From positions 620,001-684,000 of the forward strand of contig AP017991.1 in NCBI GenBank assembly GCA_003609755.1: a stretch of 64,000 nt of DNA, read 5' to 3'. Each line of letters opens with the position of its first letter. The first letter of the stretch is position 1. This document shows positions 35,032 to 48,019 of the stretch, one piece after another. Origin of the DNA: Planktothrix agardhii NIES-204. Lineage in GTDB: Bacteria; Cyanobacteriota; Cyanobacteriia; Cyanobacteriales; Microcoleaceae. The notes beneath the pieces are model-generated. The model worked only from the letters and a program-made list of their open reading frames with translations. It had not been told where the DNA came from and made no database searches. The translations under genes were made by a program, and so were the position numbers.

Positions 35032-36840
35032 ATGGAAACTAATTATTCTTGGGGTCGGAATCGGGATAATCGTCAAACAGAAATTTCCTGGCGAGCCAAT
35101 CAAAAACGAGAAATTCGTCCCCTCTATCGTGCGGTTTTTTTAATGTTACTCACAACTCTAGCCATGGGTGTGCATTCTTTTCGGTTAGTGCAACTGCAAG
35201 TGGTAGATGGTCAGAAGAACCGAGATCGAGCCGATCAAAACCGGATTCGCATGATTCCGATTCCCTCAAATCGGGGTTATATTTTAGACCGCAATGATAA
35301 ACAATTAGCCGCCAATCGTCTCACCCAGGCTTTATATGTTTGGCCGAATGAACATACCCCCCAGGAATGGGAAAAAATTGCCAAAATCCTCAGTCCAATC
35401 ATTAATATAACTCCTGAACGAATTTTAGCCCCAATTGAAAAAGCCGGATATCAGTCCGCAGCCTCCGTCAGAATTAGTCAGTTTTTGACCCCCCAAGCCT
35501 TTATTTGGTTAGGAGAAAAATCCTTACCCGGCGTGGAAGTCAGAAGCGAATCTAACCGTTATTACCCCGAAGGAAACTTAGCTTCACAGATCCTTGGTTA
35601 TATTGGTGAAGCCACCGCCGAGGATTTGAAAAAACACCCGCAATGGCCGATGGGGATGGTTGTGGGACAGTTAGGGATTGAAGCCCAAGCCAATCAGAAA
35701 CTCTCAGGGGTTTGGGGTTCCCGCTTGATTGAAGTCAATAGCATGAACCAAGAATTACGGGAATTGGGCGATAACGAATCTAAAGGGGGAGAAAATGTGA
35801 GATTAACCCTCGATTTAGATTTACAAAAAACCGCCGAAGCCGCCCTGGGAGATCGTCGGGGGGCAGCGGTGGCCTTAAATGCCAAAACCGGAGAAATTCT
35901 GGCTATGGCCAGTAGTCCCCGATTTGATCCCAATATTTTTACTAAACCCATTAGCCAAAAACAATGGGAAGAACTCCAAAATGGAGATGATCCGTTTTTA
36001 AATCGCGCTTTGCAAGGATATCCACCGGGGAGTACCTTCAAAATTGTCTCCTCAGCCGCGGCTATGGGTTCGGGTAAATTTAGTCCAGACTCAGTGATTG
36101 GTACATACCCTTCGATTACGGTGGGGGGAATTACCTTTAACGAACATAGTGGGGGTTACGGGGTGATTGGTTTTAGAGATGCCCTCGCCTTTAGTAGTAA
36201 TACGTTTTATTATCAATTGGGGATGGCTGTAGGCCCGGAAGCGATCGCCGAGTGGGGGAAACGTTTAGGGATTGAGAACAACAGTTTAAAACTTTTAGGG
36301 TTGCCCGAAGGCTCAGAGGGATTTATCCCCACCCCAGAGGATAAGGAAAAAACCTATGGGGAACCTTGGTATTTAGGGGATACGGTCACCATGTCGATTG
36401 GTCAAGGGACTGTATTAGCAACTCCATTGGAGTTGGCGGTGATGGTAGCCGCGATCGCTAATGGTGGATATCGGGTTAAACCCCATCTTTTGGCGGATTT
36501 GACCCAGACCCCGGCAGCTAAACCGGAACCGACGGGACTGAAACCCGAAGCGATTCAGGTGATTAAGGATGGACTCATTTCTGTGGTTGAGTACGGGACG
36601 GGTCAAGGGATGAATGATGGTTCAATTCCTCTGACGGGGGGTAAAACCGGAACCTCGGAGGTATCGGGACAAACCGATCACTCCCTATATGTGGCTTTTG
36701 GCCCCGCCGAAAATCCTGAAATTGCGATCGCGGTCGTGGTGGAAAATGGGGGTTATGGATCTAAATCCGCCGCCCCCATTGCTAAGGCAATGTTTCAAAC
36801 TTATTTTTCTAAAAGCAAATCTGGAGGCAAGGTTCAATAA
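35032..36840 (+). CDS. mrdA: Penicillin-binding protein 2 (class B, elongation transpeptidase)
   Basis: PBP2 cross-links peptidoglycan in the cell-elongation machinery with RodA and MreB. The 602-residue protein has one N-terminal membrane anchor (about 29-47, VFLMLLTTLAMGVHSFRLVQ), a dimerisation/pedestal domain with NRIRMIPIPSNRGYILDRN and GMVVGQLGIEAQANQKLSG, and the transpeptidase motifs STFK (334-337), SSN (388-390) and KTG (538-540). All catalytic residues are present. A terminator-like hairpin follows at 36928-36957. Confidence 0.93.
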   Translation: METNYSWGRNRDNRQTEISWRANQKREIRPLYRAVFLMLLTTLAMGVHSFRLVQLQVVDGQKNRDRADQNRIRMIPIPSNRGYILDRNDKQLAANRLTQALYVWPNEHTPQEWEKIAKILSPIINITPERILAPIEKAGYQSAASVRISQFLTPQAFIWLGEKSLPGVEVRSESNRYYPEGNLASQILGYIGEATAEDLKKHPQWPMGMVVGQLGIEAQANQKLSGVWGSRLIEVNSMNQELRELGDNESKGGENVRLTLDLDLQKTAEAALGDRRGAAVALNAKTGEILAMASSPRFDPNIFTKPISQKQWEELQNGDDPFLNRALQGYPPGSTFKIVSSAAAMGSGKFSPDSVIGTYPSITVGGITFNEHSGGYGVIGFRDALAFSSNTFYYQLGMAVGPEAIAEWGKRLGIENNSLKLLGLPEGSEGFIPTPEDKEKTYGEPWYLGDTVTMSIGQGTVLATPLELAVMVAAIANGGYRVKPHLLADLTQTPAAKPEPTGLKPEAIQVIKDGLISVVEYGTGQGMNDGSIPLTGGKTGTSEVSGQTDHSLYVAFGPAENPEIAIAVVVENGGYGSKSAAPIAKAMFQTYFSKSKSGGKVQ

Positions 36841-36860
36841 AATTTGAAGTCACTGGAAAA

Positions 36861-36920
36861 GACTTCACCGTCTAGCTTTGCTGCATCACTCTTTGTCCTA
36901 ATAGGTCTGGCGACTACTAT
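36861..36920 (+). repeat. ACTTCACCGTCT...GTCCTAATAG...ACTATA interspersed repeat
   Basis: GACTTCACCGTCTAG, about 19 bases, then TTGTCCTAATAGGTCTGGCG and ACTACTATA. The same arrangement ends the element at 29594-29747. A second right half sits at 37003-37029 (GTCCTAATAGATGTGGCGAC) and an inverted one at 50079-50105. Confidence 0.6.
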
Positions 36921-36927
36921 AACCACT

Positions 36928-36957
36928 AAAGCCCTAGTAAAAACTGGGGCTTTTTTT
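36928..36957 (+). terminator. Terminator-like hairpin after mrdA (left member of an inverted pair)
   Basis: AAAGCCCTAGT and ACTGGGGCTTT pair across AAAA and are followed by TTTT. On the plus strand it would stop transcription coming from mrdA before the cas operon. The whole surrounding block (36918-36985) recurs inverted at 49974-50039, on the far side of the CRISPR array. Confidence 0.7.
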
Positions 36958-37287
36958 AGTGCGATCGGAATCAATTAATTTCCCTTTTTAGCCTTCAAGA
37001 ATGTCCTAATAGATGTGGCGACTGCTATATCCACCAACAGTATTCAGTAATGCCCATATCCTCAGCTTAAATGACTCTAACCTATTTTAAAAAGCCAATA
37101 TTGCTCTAAAAGTATAGATTTTTTAAGGATTATTGAGTTTTGTGACTTAAACGATAAAATTATAAAATACAAGATATAAGATAAGGTATCATAAATATCT
37201 AGGTTATTTTTCTTGGATAACCAAGAAAAACTGACCAATAATGATTAGTTAAGTAAATTATATTCATGAAATGGGAAGTAAGGAATT

Positions 37288-41402
<4,115 letters not shown>

Positions 41403-41404
41403 AC

Positions 41405-42235
41405 ATGACCGATTTAGTGTTTTTATATTTACTCTCTCCGTTACATACAGGGGGAACAACTCAAGAGGGAAATTTATTAGGAATTGCCAGGGAATCCCAT
41501 ACTAATTTACCCTATATTCCTTCTAGTACCATTCGAGGTAAAATCAGAGCTAGTGTGAGCGATCGCATTACCCTGGTTAAGTTATTTGGCCCTGATTTAA
41601 AGGATTTAGAAAATCCCGAATTTTTGGATAATTATGAATTAGAAATCGATAAAAGACTCACTCAATTAGAACAAGGAGATATTTGGATTGGAGATGGTTC
41701 CTTATTATGGTTGCCCGTTCCTTCTTTGAGTCATGGTGTAGTATGGATTAGTTGCCCGCTTTTATTACACCGTTGGGCAAGATTCAACCCCAATTTACCC
41801 GAAATTCCGGCTCCTTATAGCACTAATTTATCGGGTTCTAATATTTATCTCAAGGATGCAATTTTAAAACAAAATGAACTTTTAGCTTGGAACAATTGGA
41901 AAGAGTTTTTCCCTCAAAATAAAGTAACTAAATCTGTGCAACGGGTGTTATTACTTTCTGATCAACATTGTGCCACATTAGTTCAAATGAGTTTGTGGCG
42001 ACAAGTCAAAGTAAAACTTGATCAGCATAAATCCGTTGATGGTGGTTTTCGTTATGAAGAAGCGATTCCCCCTGATACTTTAATGTATTTTCCTTGGGGA
42101 ATTACATCACAAGCTAATGGCACAGCAGAACAATCAAAAACAGATTTTCAAGACTTGCTTTCAGGTAATGAGGTTTTGCAAATTGGAGGTCAAGAAAGTT
42201 TGGGACGGGGTTTTGTTCAATCTTGGTTAAATTGA
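41405..42235 (+). CDS. cmr4: Type III-B CRISPR RAMP protein Cmr4 (backbone)
   Basis: Cmr4 subunits form the crRNA-binding backbone and cut target RNA at 6-nt intervals. The 276-residue protein has the Cmr4 opening VFLYLLSPLHTGGTTQEGNL and RESHTNLPYIPSSTIRGKIR, which carries the IPxSxIRG RAMP loop, then LSHGVVWISCPLLLHRWARF. The glycine-rich end is IGGQESLGRGFVQSWLN. The Asp expected for target RNA cleavage in the N-terminal thumb region cannot be assigned safely by eye: the usual HxGDG-like stretch is HTGGTTQ here. Confidence 0.9.
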   Translation: MTDLVFLYLLSPLHTGGTTQEGNLLGIARESHTNLPYIPSSTIRGKIRASVSDRITLVKLFGPDLKDLENPEFLDNYELEIDKRLTQLEQGDIWIGDGSLLWLPVPSLSHGVVWISCPLLLHRWARFNPNLPEIPAPYSTNLSGSNIYLKDAILKQNELLAWNNWKEFFPQNKVTKSVQRVLLLSDQHCATLVQMSLWRQVKVKLDQHKSVDGGFRYEEAIPPDTLMYFPWGITSQANGTAEQSKTDFQDLLSGNEVLQIGGQESLGRGFVQSWLN

Positions 42236-42255
42236 TTATTTAAGGAGTTAAAACT

Positions 42256-42648
42256 ATGACCTTTGATCCGCGTACTATTGCTACTCCTGTTTATGAGGCA
42301 TTATCAGGACTGCGAACTCAATATAACAATCAAGATGCTCGTCTTAAAGAACAAAAAAGCCAAGCTGTTGAACTTTATACCTATCTTTCTACTTGGGGAA
42401 TAATGCGGCTTAAAGCAGAAGAAACGGCGTTAAGTCAAGACGGTAAAAAAGATGTGGTTAAAAAATATTTTGCCTGTTTAGAACAACTGTCAGAAATCAA
42501 AAACCTAGCAAATTCTGATGGACTCAAGACTCTTAAAACATTAGGAACCGATGAATATTTGGGGTTAACAGGTTTGGGTCTAACTGTAGCTCAAGAATTT
42601 AGTTTTTGGGCAAATGCTGTCTATCACGATATTTCTGGAGAAGATTAA
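42256..42648 (+). CDS. cmr5: Type III-B CRISPR small subunit Cmr5
   Basis: Cmr5 is the small helical subunit lining the target-RNA channel. The 130-residue protein is nearly all helical (YEALSGLRTQYNNQDARLKE; KAEETALSQDGKKDVVKKYF; EYLGLTGLGLTVAQEFSFWA), with the conserved C-terminal tryptophan segment. Position in the operon (20 bases after cmr4 and ending one base before the ATG of the next gene) supports the call. Ribosome site AAGGAG at 42241. Confidence 0.85.
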   Translation: MTFDPRTIATPVYEALSGLRTQYNNQDARLKEQKSQAVELYTYLSTWGIMRLKAEETALSQDGKKDVVKKYFACLEQLSEIKNLANSDGLKTLKTLGTDEYLGLTGLGLTVAQEFSFWANAVYHDISGED

Positions 42649-42649
42649 T

Positions 42650-44635
42650 ATGTCACCTAATCCTTGGGAACGCTCTAATCAATCGGGACAAGCAAAGCCT
42701 AAACCATCGGGAACACTTAACCCTGCTACTCAAAAAGCTGACCCTAAACCAAAAAAAATTATTACGGTTGGTGGTAGCGGTGGTGGCGGTGGCAATAGTG
42801 GCTCTGGTGGCGGTGGCGGGGGTTCCAATAGACCTAATAAACCGTCACCTTGGCTTGACAATGAAAATGAACCTTTACCCGATAAAACGGCGAGTTTTGT
42901 AGAATATTTGCGGTGGATGCGATCGCCCGATACTGAACACAAGGATGCTACAAAAGTTCAAATTCTGCAAATGGCGGAGGAAAATGCTAACTATCAACAA
43001 CGCCTTCAACAATTAACAGACCGGACAAAATTAATTGCGGGTGAAGGAAACAGTTTTCAAGTCAAATGTCCTTGGCGAATTCGTGTAGGTGGGCATCGGG
43101 GGCCAGAAAGTATTTTACTCCCGGCTTTTGATGCTTTGGGAATGCCTTATATCCCATCTTCTAGTTTGCGAGGTGTGGCTAGAAACCAAGCTATTCGGGA
43201 AATTATGTCTAAGGAAAAAGTAGACTGGAAAGAAGCTGAGAAACGGGTAGCACCTTGGTTTGGTTCTCTTGAAGAAAAAGGGGAAAACCGCTCTGGAAAA
43301 GTTGTATTTTTAGACGCCTATCCCCTACCAAATCAAGATGGATTAATGGTCGATATGGCAAATAATATTTGGAAATGGGAGGGAAATGATTGCAAGTATA
43401 ATCCTAATCCTAATCCATTTTTATCTTTAAAAGAACCGATGTTTTTAATTGGTTTACGGTTAGCCAGTGGATGTACTGATATTGAAGTCTTAAACCAAGT
43501 TAAGAAATGGTTAGTTAAAGGACTACAAGCGGGAATTGGTTCTCAAGTAAATACGGGTTATGGAGAACTAATGAAAGCAGGAGAAGCACGACCGAAAGAG
43601 GAGTTTTTCAGCTTAGAATTTACCTTACAAGGTCAACTGATTCATGGGCGACAAAAGTTCACCCAGTGGAACTGGAATGATAACCGTCAAAATTGGCAAC
43701 ATCGGGGTCAAGCGGAAGCAGAAGTACGTCCTGTGGCGTTTAAATCCATGCTAAGATATTGGTTTAGAAGTTTAGCGTTAGGTGTTTTACCTGTAGGAGA
43801 AGTTCCAGTTTGGGAAAATAAACTATTTGGAGGGATTAATAATCCTCAACGGGAATGGGGTTGGATTAGAGTTGAAATTTTAGAAGGAAAAGTGACTCAA
43901 AAAGAACCTAAACCAAATTATCAAGGTAAAGATGATCCCTGTGGAGAACAGGAAGGAACTTTAACTTTTTCCTATGCGCTGGGTTGTCCAACAGAAACAA
44001 AAACCAGGCAAGCGATTGCTAATTTAATGAAGAATTTAACTTGGTTAATGTTTCATTTAGGTGGGATTGGACAGGGAGCAAGACGACCTTGTTATTCTCG
44101 TCAAACCCGTGAACGTGCCCCTTGGTGGAGAGGCTCAACGTTAATTCCTAATGATGATAATTCGTTCTGGGAATTACCGGATAATGTGCAAATATTAAAA
44201 CAGAAGTTCCAAACGCATCTAAAAAATTTTTATCAAGGATTTTCTCAACTGCCGAATATTCCTAATCTTCGTGCTGTTAATAATCCGATTAATTTAGGAC
44301 AAGTGCGTCAAGATAATTGGAAAGAAGCAATTGATGCCAACTGCCGAATTATTGTTTGTGCTGGCAACTCTCAACAGGAAAAACCTTATGCTTTAGCTAC
44401 GTTACATAGTCCTGATTTTAAAATTACTAAAGGTCAATATAAGGATTATGACGGCAATTTATGTGGTCAAGTCAGTCGCGGGGTTAAACCTTCTCCGGTT
44501 TGGATTGCAGATTTAGAAGATTATCAAGTTGTCACGATATTTGGAGCAACAGAAAACCCTCGAAAATCTTATCTTGAGAAGTTAAAACAGAATACTCTCA
44601 AAGATAACTTTGCTCAAATTTGGCCACTAAATTAA
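42650..44635 (+). CDS. Fused Cmr6-Cmr1 RAMP protein
   Basis: I start at the ATG at 42650 (661 residues), which follows CTGGAGAAG and lies one base after the cmr5 stop; an in-frame ATG at 42614 lies inside cmr5. The first 70 residues are Pro/Lys/Gly-rich with runs GSGGGGGNSGSGGGGGG. Residues about 120-320 are Cmr6-like (VGGHRGPESILLPAFDALG, MPYIPSSSLRGVARNQAI, GLQAGIGSQVNTGYGE). Residues about 330-660 are Cmr1-like (AEVRPVAFKSMLRYWFRSLA, NKLFGGINNPQREWGW, HLGGIGQGARRPCYSRQ). Both RAMP glycine loops are present, so two adjacent subunits that hold the crRNA 3' end are made as one chain. No separate cmr1 or cmr6 exists in the operon. Confidence 0.85.
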   Translation: MSPNPWERSNQSGQAKPKPSGTLNPATQKADPKPKKIITVGGSGGGGGNSGSGGGGGGSNRPNKPSPWLDNENEPLPDKTASFVEYLRWMRSPDTEHKDATKVQILQMAEENANYQQRLQQLTDRTKLIAGEGNSFQVKCPWRIRVGGHRGPESILLPAFDALGMPYIPSSSLRGVARNQAIREIMSKEKVDWKEAEKRVAPWFGSLEEKGENRSGKVVFLDAYPLPNQDGLMVDMANNIWKWEGNDCKYNPNPNPFLSLKEPMFLIGLRLASGCTDIEVLNQVKKWLVKGLQAGIGSQVNTGYGELMKAGEARPKEEFFSLEFTLQGQLIHGRQKFTQWNWNDNRQNWQHRGQAEAEVRPVAFKSMLRYWFRSLALGVLPVGEVPVWENKLFGGINNPQREWGWIRVEILEGKVTQKEPKPNYQGKDDPCGEQEGTLTFSYALGCPTETKTRQAIANLMKNLTWLMFHLGGIGQGARRPCYSRQTRERAPWWRGSTLIPNDDNSFWELPDNVQILKQKFQTHLKNFYQGFSQLPNIPNLRAVNNPINLGQVRQDNWKEAIDANCRIIVCAGNSQQEKPYALATLHSPDFKITKGQYKDYDGNLCGQVSRGVKPSPVWIADLEDYQVVTIFGATENPRKSYLEKLKQNTLKDNFAQIWPLN

Positions 44636-44653
44636 GATGAGGATTTAATTTTT

Positions 44654-46126
44654 ATGTCTCAACAATCAATTTTAGTCGCAACCATTGGAACCCGTGATTT
44701 AAGTTTTCAAATTACTTCGGGAGAATGGTATAATGTGGGGGATGATCGTATTCAAAATGGCGCGATTATTGGAGAACAGGCAGAGGTTTTATCCGATTTA
44801 AGATTTGCTGAGAAAAGCTATCGAGATTTGACTCAGTATTTGTTAGAAAATATTGAACAATATCGAGAACGAGTTAAACCGATTATTTTTGGTAAAGTTT
44901 TTTTAGAACAAGGTCGAACAATCTCTCAAGTTTATTTAATTGCTACCAATCAACAGGAGGGAATTAGAGAAAGAGAGAAGGATACTATTTATTCGGCTGA
45001 AATTATTAAAGCTTGGTTGATGGATAATTTTAAACATCTAACAAGTGAAAAAATAACAATTATTCCATTAGGAGAAGATGGAACTAACCCTTCTAATTTT
45101 GAAGAAATGTTTCGCTGGTGGTCACGGGTTTGGCGAAATCAAATCCGGGTGAAAAATCAGTTGGTTTGGGTGTGTTTAAAGGGGGGAGTGGGTCAAGCCT
45201 CGGAAGCGGCGAGGGTTTCTGGTCTGAGTTTATATGGCGATCGCATTCAATTTTATGAGTTTAAAGCCAATCCTGTCAAGAACTATCAAGGAGTTCCTTC
45301 TGATTATACTGGCCCGTTTTTAGGAACAAATTATCTTTGGGATAGAACTCAACAACAATGTTTAAAGTTATTGGAACGATTTGACTATGATGAAGTGTCT
45401 GATTTATTAGAGCCTTATTTTGAACAAGATCCTGAAAATTTTGGTTGTCTCCGCAATTTAGTTAAAGCGGGCATTCAATGGAATCAAGGTAATTTTAAAG
45501 ATTTTTTCAGATGTTCTGAAAGTATTTTAAATCCTCCTCAACAAAATCAAGGAAACTACTGGTGGTGGATGGGATATGAACAAGCAATGTTAGGTGTGGT
45601 GAGATTTAAACAACAAAATACTGCTGAAGCAATGTTACATAGTTATCGAGCAATTGAAGGTACAATTTATTTATGGGCTATTCAGACTTTTCCAAATTTC
45701 GTTCAAAATCGAGGGGGTGAATATCTAACAATTTCCTCCTCAATCCTTGAACAATATCCTCAAATACGCCGACAGGGATATTTTCAATCTTCAAATTCAG
45801 AACAATTAAAGGGCAGGTTTTCAGAAGGTCTTATCAAAGTTGCTATCCCAAGTACATCAAAGAGCCAAGATTTTATAGCTTTCTGGTCTTCAGCAAGAAC
45901 AATGAGAAATCAGCTATCTCATCGCTTGGGTGGATTAACAGAATATGAACTTTTTCTAGCCTGGAAGGTTGACCGACAGCAGGATTGTGAAAGCAGTTGG
46001 AAAAAGCGGGTTTTAACTTGTTTAAATACTTTGACTAACCAATCTTTTACATCCTTAGAAGGAGCTACTCTATTTATGAGAGTTCATAATTATCTTATCA
46101 GCAAAATCAAACAATATGAACCCTAA
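44654..46126 (+). CDS. CARF/HEPN-like CRISPR ancillary ribonuclease (Csx1/Csm6-like)
   Basis: The 490-residue protein begins SILVATIGTRDLSFQITSGE, the first strand and loop of a CARF-like domain. Features typical of CARF folds follow: VYLIATNQQEGIREREKDT, then ITIIPLGEDGTNPSNFEEMF and LVWVCLKGGVGQASEAARVS. The C-terminal half is helical and contains RNQLSH (Arg418-His423), an Rx4H HEPN ribonuclease motif. Such enzymes cleave RNA non-specifically when Cas10-made cyclic oligoadenylate binds the CARF pocket. It starts 18 bases after the cmr6-cmr1 fusion and is surely in the same operon. The exact family (Csm6, Csx1 or a cyanobacterial relative) cannot be settled by eye. Confidence 0.75.
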   Translation: MSQQSILVATIGTRDLSFQITSGEWYNVGDDRIQNGAIIGEQAEVLSDLRFAEKSYRDLTQYLLENIEQYRERVKPIIFGKVFLEQGRTISQVYLIATNQQEGIREREKDTIYSAEIIKAWLMDNFKHLTSEKITIIPLGEDGTNPSNFEEMFRWWSRVWRNQIRVKNQLVWVCLKGGVGQASEAARVSGLSLYGDRIQFYEFKANPVKNYQGVPSDYTGPFLGTNYLWDRTQQQCLKLLERFDYDEVSDLLEPYFEQDPENFGCLRNLVKAGIQWNQGNFKDFFRCSESILNPPQQNQGNYWWWMGYEQAMLGVVRFKQQNTAEAMLHSYRAIEGTIYLWAIQTFPNFVQNRGGEYLTISSSILEQYPQIRRQGYFQSSNSEQLKGRFSEGLIKVAIPSTSKSQDFIAFWSSARTMRNQLSHRLGGLTEYELFLAWKVDRQQDCESSWKKRVLTCLNTLTNQSFTSLEGATLFMRVHNYLISKIKQYEP

Positions 46127-46272
46127 AATGTAATTAATTCGTATTTTTGCTGATGTGATTTGGTTTAAATTATACATTTCCAGAATTTTAGATTTTAACA
46201 AATTTTTCCGTAATTCCTGCTTTGAAGTTTGTTGAATCTATTAGAACATTAAAAACCATTAAGGATTGTACC

Positions 46273-46554
46273 ATGTATAGTTATACTCGTGCCATTGTGG
46301 TTCGGAATTTTGCTATTGCCATTGTGAATGGAGCGATTACCTTAATTATTTTATTAATTGCACCTTTGGGATTAATGGCAGTAATCAGTAATACTTTTTT
46401 AGTCACCGTTGCCAGTTTCTTTACCGCTACTTTTGCCGACGGAGTAATTCGTTTTCTGCAACCTGCTCGTTCTATGGGGGAAATTCCTTTACATCAGGAT
46501 ACACCATATTCTTCTCAATTAGATTCTCGTTCATCTAATGAAATTGAACGCTAG
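46273..46554 (+). CDS. csx18: Csx18-like small membrane protein
   Basis: I use the ATG at 46273 (MYSYTRAIVVRNFAIAIVNG, 93 residues) in place of the upstream ATG at 46222, whose extension (MKFVESIRTLKTIKDCT) has no hydrophobic or conserved look. Two membrane segments follow (ITLIILLIAPLGLMAVI and FLVTVASFFTATFADGVI), with a hydrophilic tail. Small membrane proteins of this kind beside cas1 in cyanobacterial type III loci are annotated Csx18; their role is unknown. It ends three bases before cas1. Confidence 0.65.
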   Translation: MYSYTRAIVVRNFAIAIVNGAITLIILLIAPLGLMAVISNTFLVTVASFFTATFADGVIRFLQPARSMGEIPLHQDTPYSSQLDSRSSNEIER

Positions 46555-46557
46555 GTT

Positions 46558-47550
46558 ATGTTAACTCTCTATGTTTCTCAACAAGGATGTTATCTAACTT
46601 TAGAAGCCGAAAGTTTGTTAATTAAAAAGGGAAAAGAAGTCTTAGCAGAAGCTCAAATTCCCCTACTTGAACAAGTGTTAATTTTTGGTAAATCTCAAGT
46701 CACTACCCAAGCAATTCGAGCCTGTTTAATTCGTAATGTTCCGATTGCTTATCTATCTCGTATGGGATATTGTTATGGTAGAATTTTACCCGTTGAACGT
46801 GGCTACAGACACCTATCCCGTTATCAACAACAATTGACCAGAGTAGACCGTTTAATTATTGCTCGTCGCCTTGTTCAAGCTAAACTAAAAAATAGTCGAG
46901 TCATTCTCCAGCGCCAAGCCCGTCGTCAGTCTTCTGAGGTGATTACTTTGGCTATTCAAAGTTTAAATCATCTCATGGAAAAGGTGATACAAGCAGAAAG
47001 TTGGGAGCGATTAATGGGACTCGAAGGTGCAGCAGCGGCTCAATATTTTTCGGCTTTGGGAGAATGTTTAACTAATCCTAAGTTTGTGTTTACTGTGCGA
47101 TCGCGTCGTCCCCCAGGAAATCCGGTGAATGCTTTATTGAGTTTTGGCTATCAAGTTCTCTGGAATCATCTTTTGAGTTTAATTGAACTTCAGGGACTTG
47201 ACCCCTATTTTGGTTGTTTACACCAGGGAACAGAACGTCATGCTGCTTTAGCTTCTGATTTAATTGAGGAGTTTAGAGCGCCGATTGTAGATTCTTTGGT
47301 GATGTATTTAATTAATCGTAATATGATTGATGCAAATACAGATTTTACTTACCATGATGGAGGTTGTTTTCTGAATGATTCCGGTAGAATTAAATACTTG
47401 AAAGCGTTTCTACAAAGGATGGAAGAAAAGTTAACCACTGCCACCGGAGAAAATCAGCCCCGATGGGATACTCTGACTCAACAAGTCAAGGCTTTTAAGC
47501 AGTTTGTTTACAACCCAATTGAAGGATATAAACCTTATGAAATTCGCTGA
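46558..47550 (+). CDS. cas1: CRISPR-associated endonuclease Cas1
   Basis: Cas1 integrates new spacers with Cas2. The 330-residue protein has the N-terminal beta domain (MLTLYVSQQGCYLTLEAESL) and the helical catalytic domain with Glu156 (MGLEGAAAAQYF), His222 (CLHQGTERHAALASDL) and the acidic cluster Asp234/Glu237/Glu238 (DLIEEFRAPIVDS). These are the expected metal ligands, so the enzyme should be active. No reverse transcriptase is fused to it. It starts with ATG three bases after the csx18-like gene and overlaps cas2 by one base. Confidence 0.95.
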   Translation: MLTLYVSQQGCYLTLEAESLLIKKGKEVLAEAQIPLLEQVLIFGKSQVTTQAIRACLIRNVPIAYLSRMGYCYGRILPVERGYRHLSRYQQQLTRVDRLIIARRLVQAKLKNSRVILQRQARRQSSEVITLAIQSLNHLMEKVIQAESWERLMGLEGAAAAQYFSALGECLTNPKFVFTVRSRRPPGNPVNALLSFGYQVLWNHLLSLIELQGLDPYFGCLHQGTERHAALASDLIEEFRAPIVDSLVMYLINRNMIDANTDFTYHDGGCFLNDSGRIKYLKAFLQRMEEKLTTATGENQPRWDTLTQQVKAFKQFVYNPIEGYKPYEIR

Positions 47551-47831
47551 TGTTATTTTACATTGTCGCTTATGATATTCCCTGTGATAAACGTCGTCGT
47601 AAAGTGGCAGAATTATTAGAAGGATATGGAAGGCGAGTTCAATATTCGGTGTTTGAATGTGTTTTGGCTCAGTCAAAATATATTGAGTTACAAAAACGCT
47701 TGAAAAAACAGGTGAATTTAGCGGAAGATAACCTGCGGTTTTATCCGCTTTCTCGCCATACTTGGGGAAGTGTAGAAATTTGGGGTCAGGGGCCAGAGAT
47801 TACTGAGTATCCGAGTTCAATAATTATTTGA
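47550..47831 (+). CDS. cas2: CRISPR-associated protein Cas2
   Basis: The 93-residue protein has the Cas2 ferredoxin-like start MLFYIVAYDIPCDKRRRKVA, with the conserved Asp9, followed by LLEGYGRRVQYSVFECVLAQ and a C-terminal beta strand (VEIWGQGPEITEYPSSIII). Cas2 dimers bridge two Cas1 dimers in the integration complex. It overlaps cas1 by one base (TGATG) and is the last gene before the array leader. Confidence 0.95.
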   Translation: MLFYIVAYDIPCDKRRRKVAELLEGYGRRVQYSVFECVLAQSKYIELQKRLKKQVNLAEDNLRFYPLSRHTWGSVEIWGQGPEITEYPSSIII

Positions 47832-48019
47832 TGTTTTTTGCGAAGCTGAAGCTTGAATGCCTATGATATCGATTCTGCTGTTTATAGCCTCGCCTACCCT
47901 TCCTGTAAGGGTTCTGAGATTTTGATTCAGGAGTAAAATGTTGTTTCAGCCAACTGTTTTTATCAGTCTCGCAAACCTTATCTGGACAACCGATGGCGTC
48001 TGGGTTTAAAATGGGAGGA
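47832..48019 (+). promoter_or_regulatory. CRISPR leader
   Basis: These 188 bases lie between cas2 and the first repeat, on the side opposite the degenerate repeats, which marks them as the leader with promoter and integration site. TTTAAAAT ends 8 bases before the first repeat. A short hairpin CCCTTCCTGTAAGGG occurs at 47897. No promoter could be fixed with certainty. Confidence 0.6.

Larger units (their letters stand above)
36841..37287. other. Intergenic region between mrdA and the cas operon, carrying short repeats
   Basis: It holds two forms of a GTCCTAATAG...GGCGACT.CTATA repeat (36894-36920 and 37003-37029), a terminator-like hairpin, a reversed piece of the CRISPR repeat (36970-36985) and AT-rich DNA from 37060 that must contain the cas promoter. 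TATAAAATACAAG around 37159-37171 could be a -10 region; I could not place a -35 with confidence. Confidence 0.55.

Noticed and set aside
36415-36606. Minus-strand frame inside mrdA
   Set aside because: Opposite strand of a conserved transpeptidase domain.
42730-42942. Proline-rich frame opposite the glycine-rich head of the Cmr6-Cmr1 gene
   Set aside because: A run of prolines is simply the complement of glycine codons.
46222-46272. Upstream start of the csx18-like gene
   Set aside because: The extra 17 residues are unlike a membrane protein start and come from the AT-rich spacer; the ATG at 46273 begins the conserved-looking part.
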